The translations under genes and the position numbers were made by a program. 64,000 nt of DNA. Origin: Neodiprion pinetum (taxonomy: Eukaryota; Arthropoda; Insecta; Hymenoptera; Diprionidae). Below the pieces are notes generated by a model. It was given only the letters and a program-made list of their open reading frames with translations. It had not been told where the DNA came from and did not search any database. Of the stretch, positions 63,181 through 64,000 are shown in pieces (the first letter of the stretch is position 1; every line of letters begins with the position of its first letter). The DNA lies in assembly GCF_021155775.2 (NCBI RefSeq), contig NC_060233.1, forward strand, positions 36,363,077-36,427,076. The letters run 5' to 3'.

Positions 63181-64000
63181 TTGTATCTTGTTGTCAAACA
63201 AAGTGAAATCCACAAAGAAAAAATTAATGACACGAACCACTTTGGACACATTTAAACACTTCGTTTCGTAATTTTCGTTTTCCTTATTCCTTACATCAAT
63301 CCTCCCTGCACGTGATCGACGATTAATACTCAATGCAATTATCTTTTCCAATGGGTTTCTTGACGCTGTAGTTGCGGAAGATTTAAACGGACATTTGTCG
63401 ACAGTTTGAATACGGAAATAATTTTTGTTCGGAGTATTAACCATCAAGGGGGTTGACAGACTCGTAAGACTCGACATTTCATTATTTTTTCGTATACTTT
63501 CAGGTTTTGAATCAGCTGCGTGTAACGGGCTGTATTACGAACGAATAAAAAAGTCTATTTATTGCGGGAACTTAAGGGGCGTGTTCACTGCATAGGCAAT
63601 TATCCGTATATAATTATAAGCTATATGTCTGGATACTTGTGTACACATATATCTAACAGAGATATCGTTCTGCTACCTGTGCTACGTTTGAAACGGAATG
63701 ACGGGATTATCTACAAGGAAATATTACGCTTCGTTCACTACCCTTGGACAGCGCAACGTCTGATTGTCGTGCACTGCGATTATTTGAGTATTCGAAATAT
63801 TCTCGTTCGGATTCTACCGCGATTTATTCTTCTAAGATAAGGTTATGTGTCAGTGAAGTATGTTATTACTTTACAATTTAATAGACACGCGTCGCACGAC
63901 ATTGCTCTTTTATCCGTCTGCTTTAGCAGGTTATTCCTGCTCTTATCCGTGCTCTACTAATAATAACTCGACGGTCAACCCTACTTTGATCTTTATGTAG
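63181..64000. other. 5' flank of DNAJC16 and AT-rich end of window
   Basis: The frame of DNAJC16 exon 1 stays open upstream to 63477, but the residues there (NENYETKCLNV and others) are not conserved family sequence, so this is probably 5' UTR and promoter. Beyond 63480 a 92-codon plus frame (63562-63840) has no recognisable domain and is judged to be chance. No further exon is supported up to the window end. Confidence 0.5.

Noticed and set aside
63562..63840. 92-codon plus-strand frame upstream of DNAJC16
   Set aside because: No recognisable protein content, and it lies in AT-rich divergent upstream DNA. Not enough evidence for a gene.

Overview
The window is animal nuclear DNA, most likely from an insect. 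It holds three multi-exon housekeeping genes with GT-AG introns, and their proteins match arthropod and vertebrate families. CpG-rich, gene-poor DNA next to AT-rich, gene-dense DNA would fit a hymenopteran, perhaps a sawfly, but that guess is weak because no taxonomic search could be run.

Layout. (1) From 1 to about 45.2 kb the DNA is fairly GC-rich and full of CpG. I found no confident complete gene there. A probable terminal coding exon of a minus-strand gene lies at 547-675 and encodes a Gln/Ser/Thr/Ala-rich tail ending in a stop. Much of the next 45 kb may therefore be intron or upstream DNA of that gene. The stretch holds GA/CT tracts, homopolymers, promoter-like clusters (about 6.7-6.9, 22.2, 23.2 and 45.1 kb), homeodomain-type motif clusters (18.85-19.04 kb and 41.7-41.9 kb), a piggyBac-like MITE (32.34-32.61 kb) and a homogeneous 60-bp minisatellite (38.8-39.6 kb). 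Many long open frames here are by-products of GC-rich sequence and are not annotated as genes.

(2) From about 45.2 to 64 kb the DNA is AT-rich and compact. It holds SRPRB (signal recognition particle receptor beta, plus strand, 4 coding exons, 248 aa), Bap60/SMARCD (BAF60 subunit of SWI/SNF, plus strand, 6 coding exons, 494 aa) and DNAJC16 (ER J-domain/thioredoxin-like membrane protein, minus strand, 12 coding exons, 796 aa). SRPRB and Bap60 run in tandem. Bap60 and DNAJC16 converge across 4.3 kb of AT-rich DNA. SRPRB and DNAJC16 both act at the ER, whereas Bap60 is a nuclear chromatin remodeller. Nothing suggests that the three work as one pathway.

The most unusual structures are small. One is a 60-bp array with nine perfect copies and a hairpin at each unit junction. 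Another is a long inverted repeat (43 of 47 positions pairing) in Bap60 intron 4 that ends about 21 bases before an exon. A diverged foldback family is shared by introns of SRPRB and DNAJC16. A repeated foldback motif lies between Bap60 and DNAJC16. I found no CRISPR array, rRNA, convincing tRNA or intact transposase gene.
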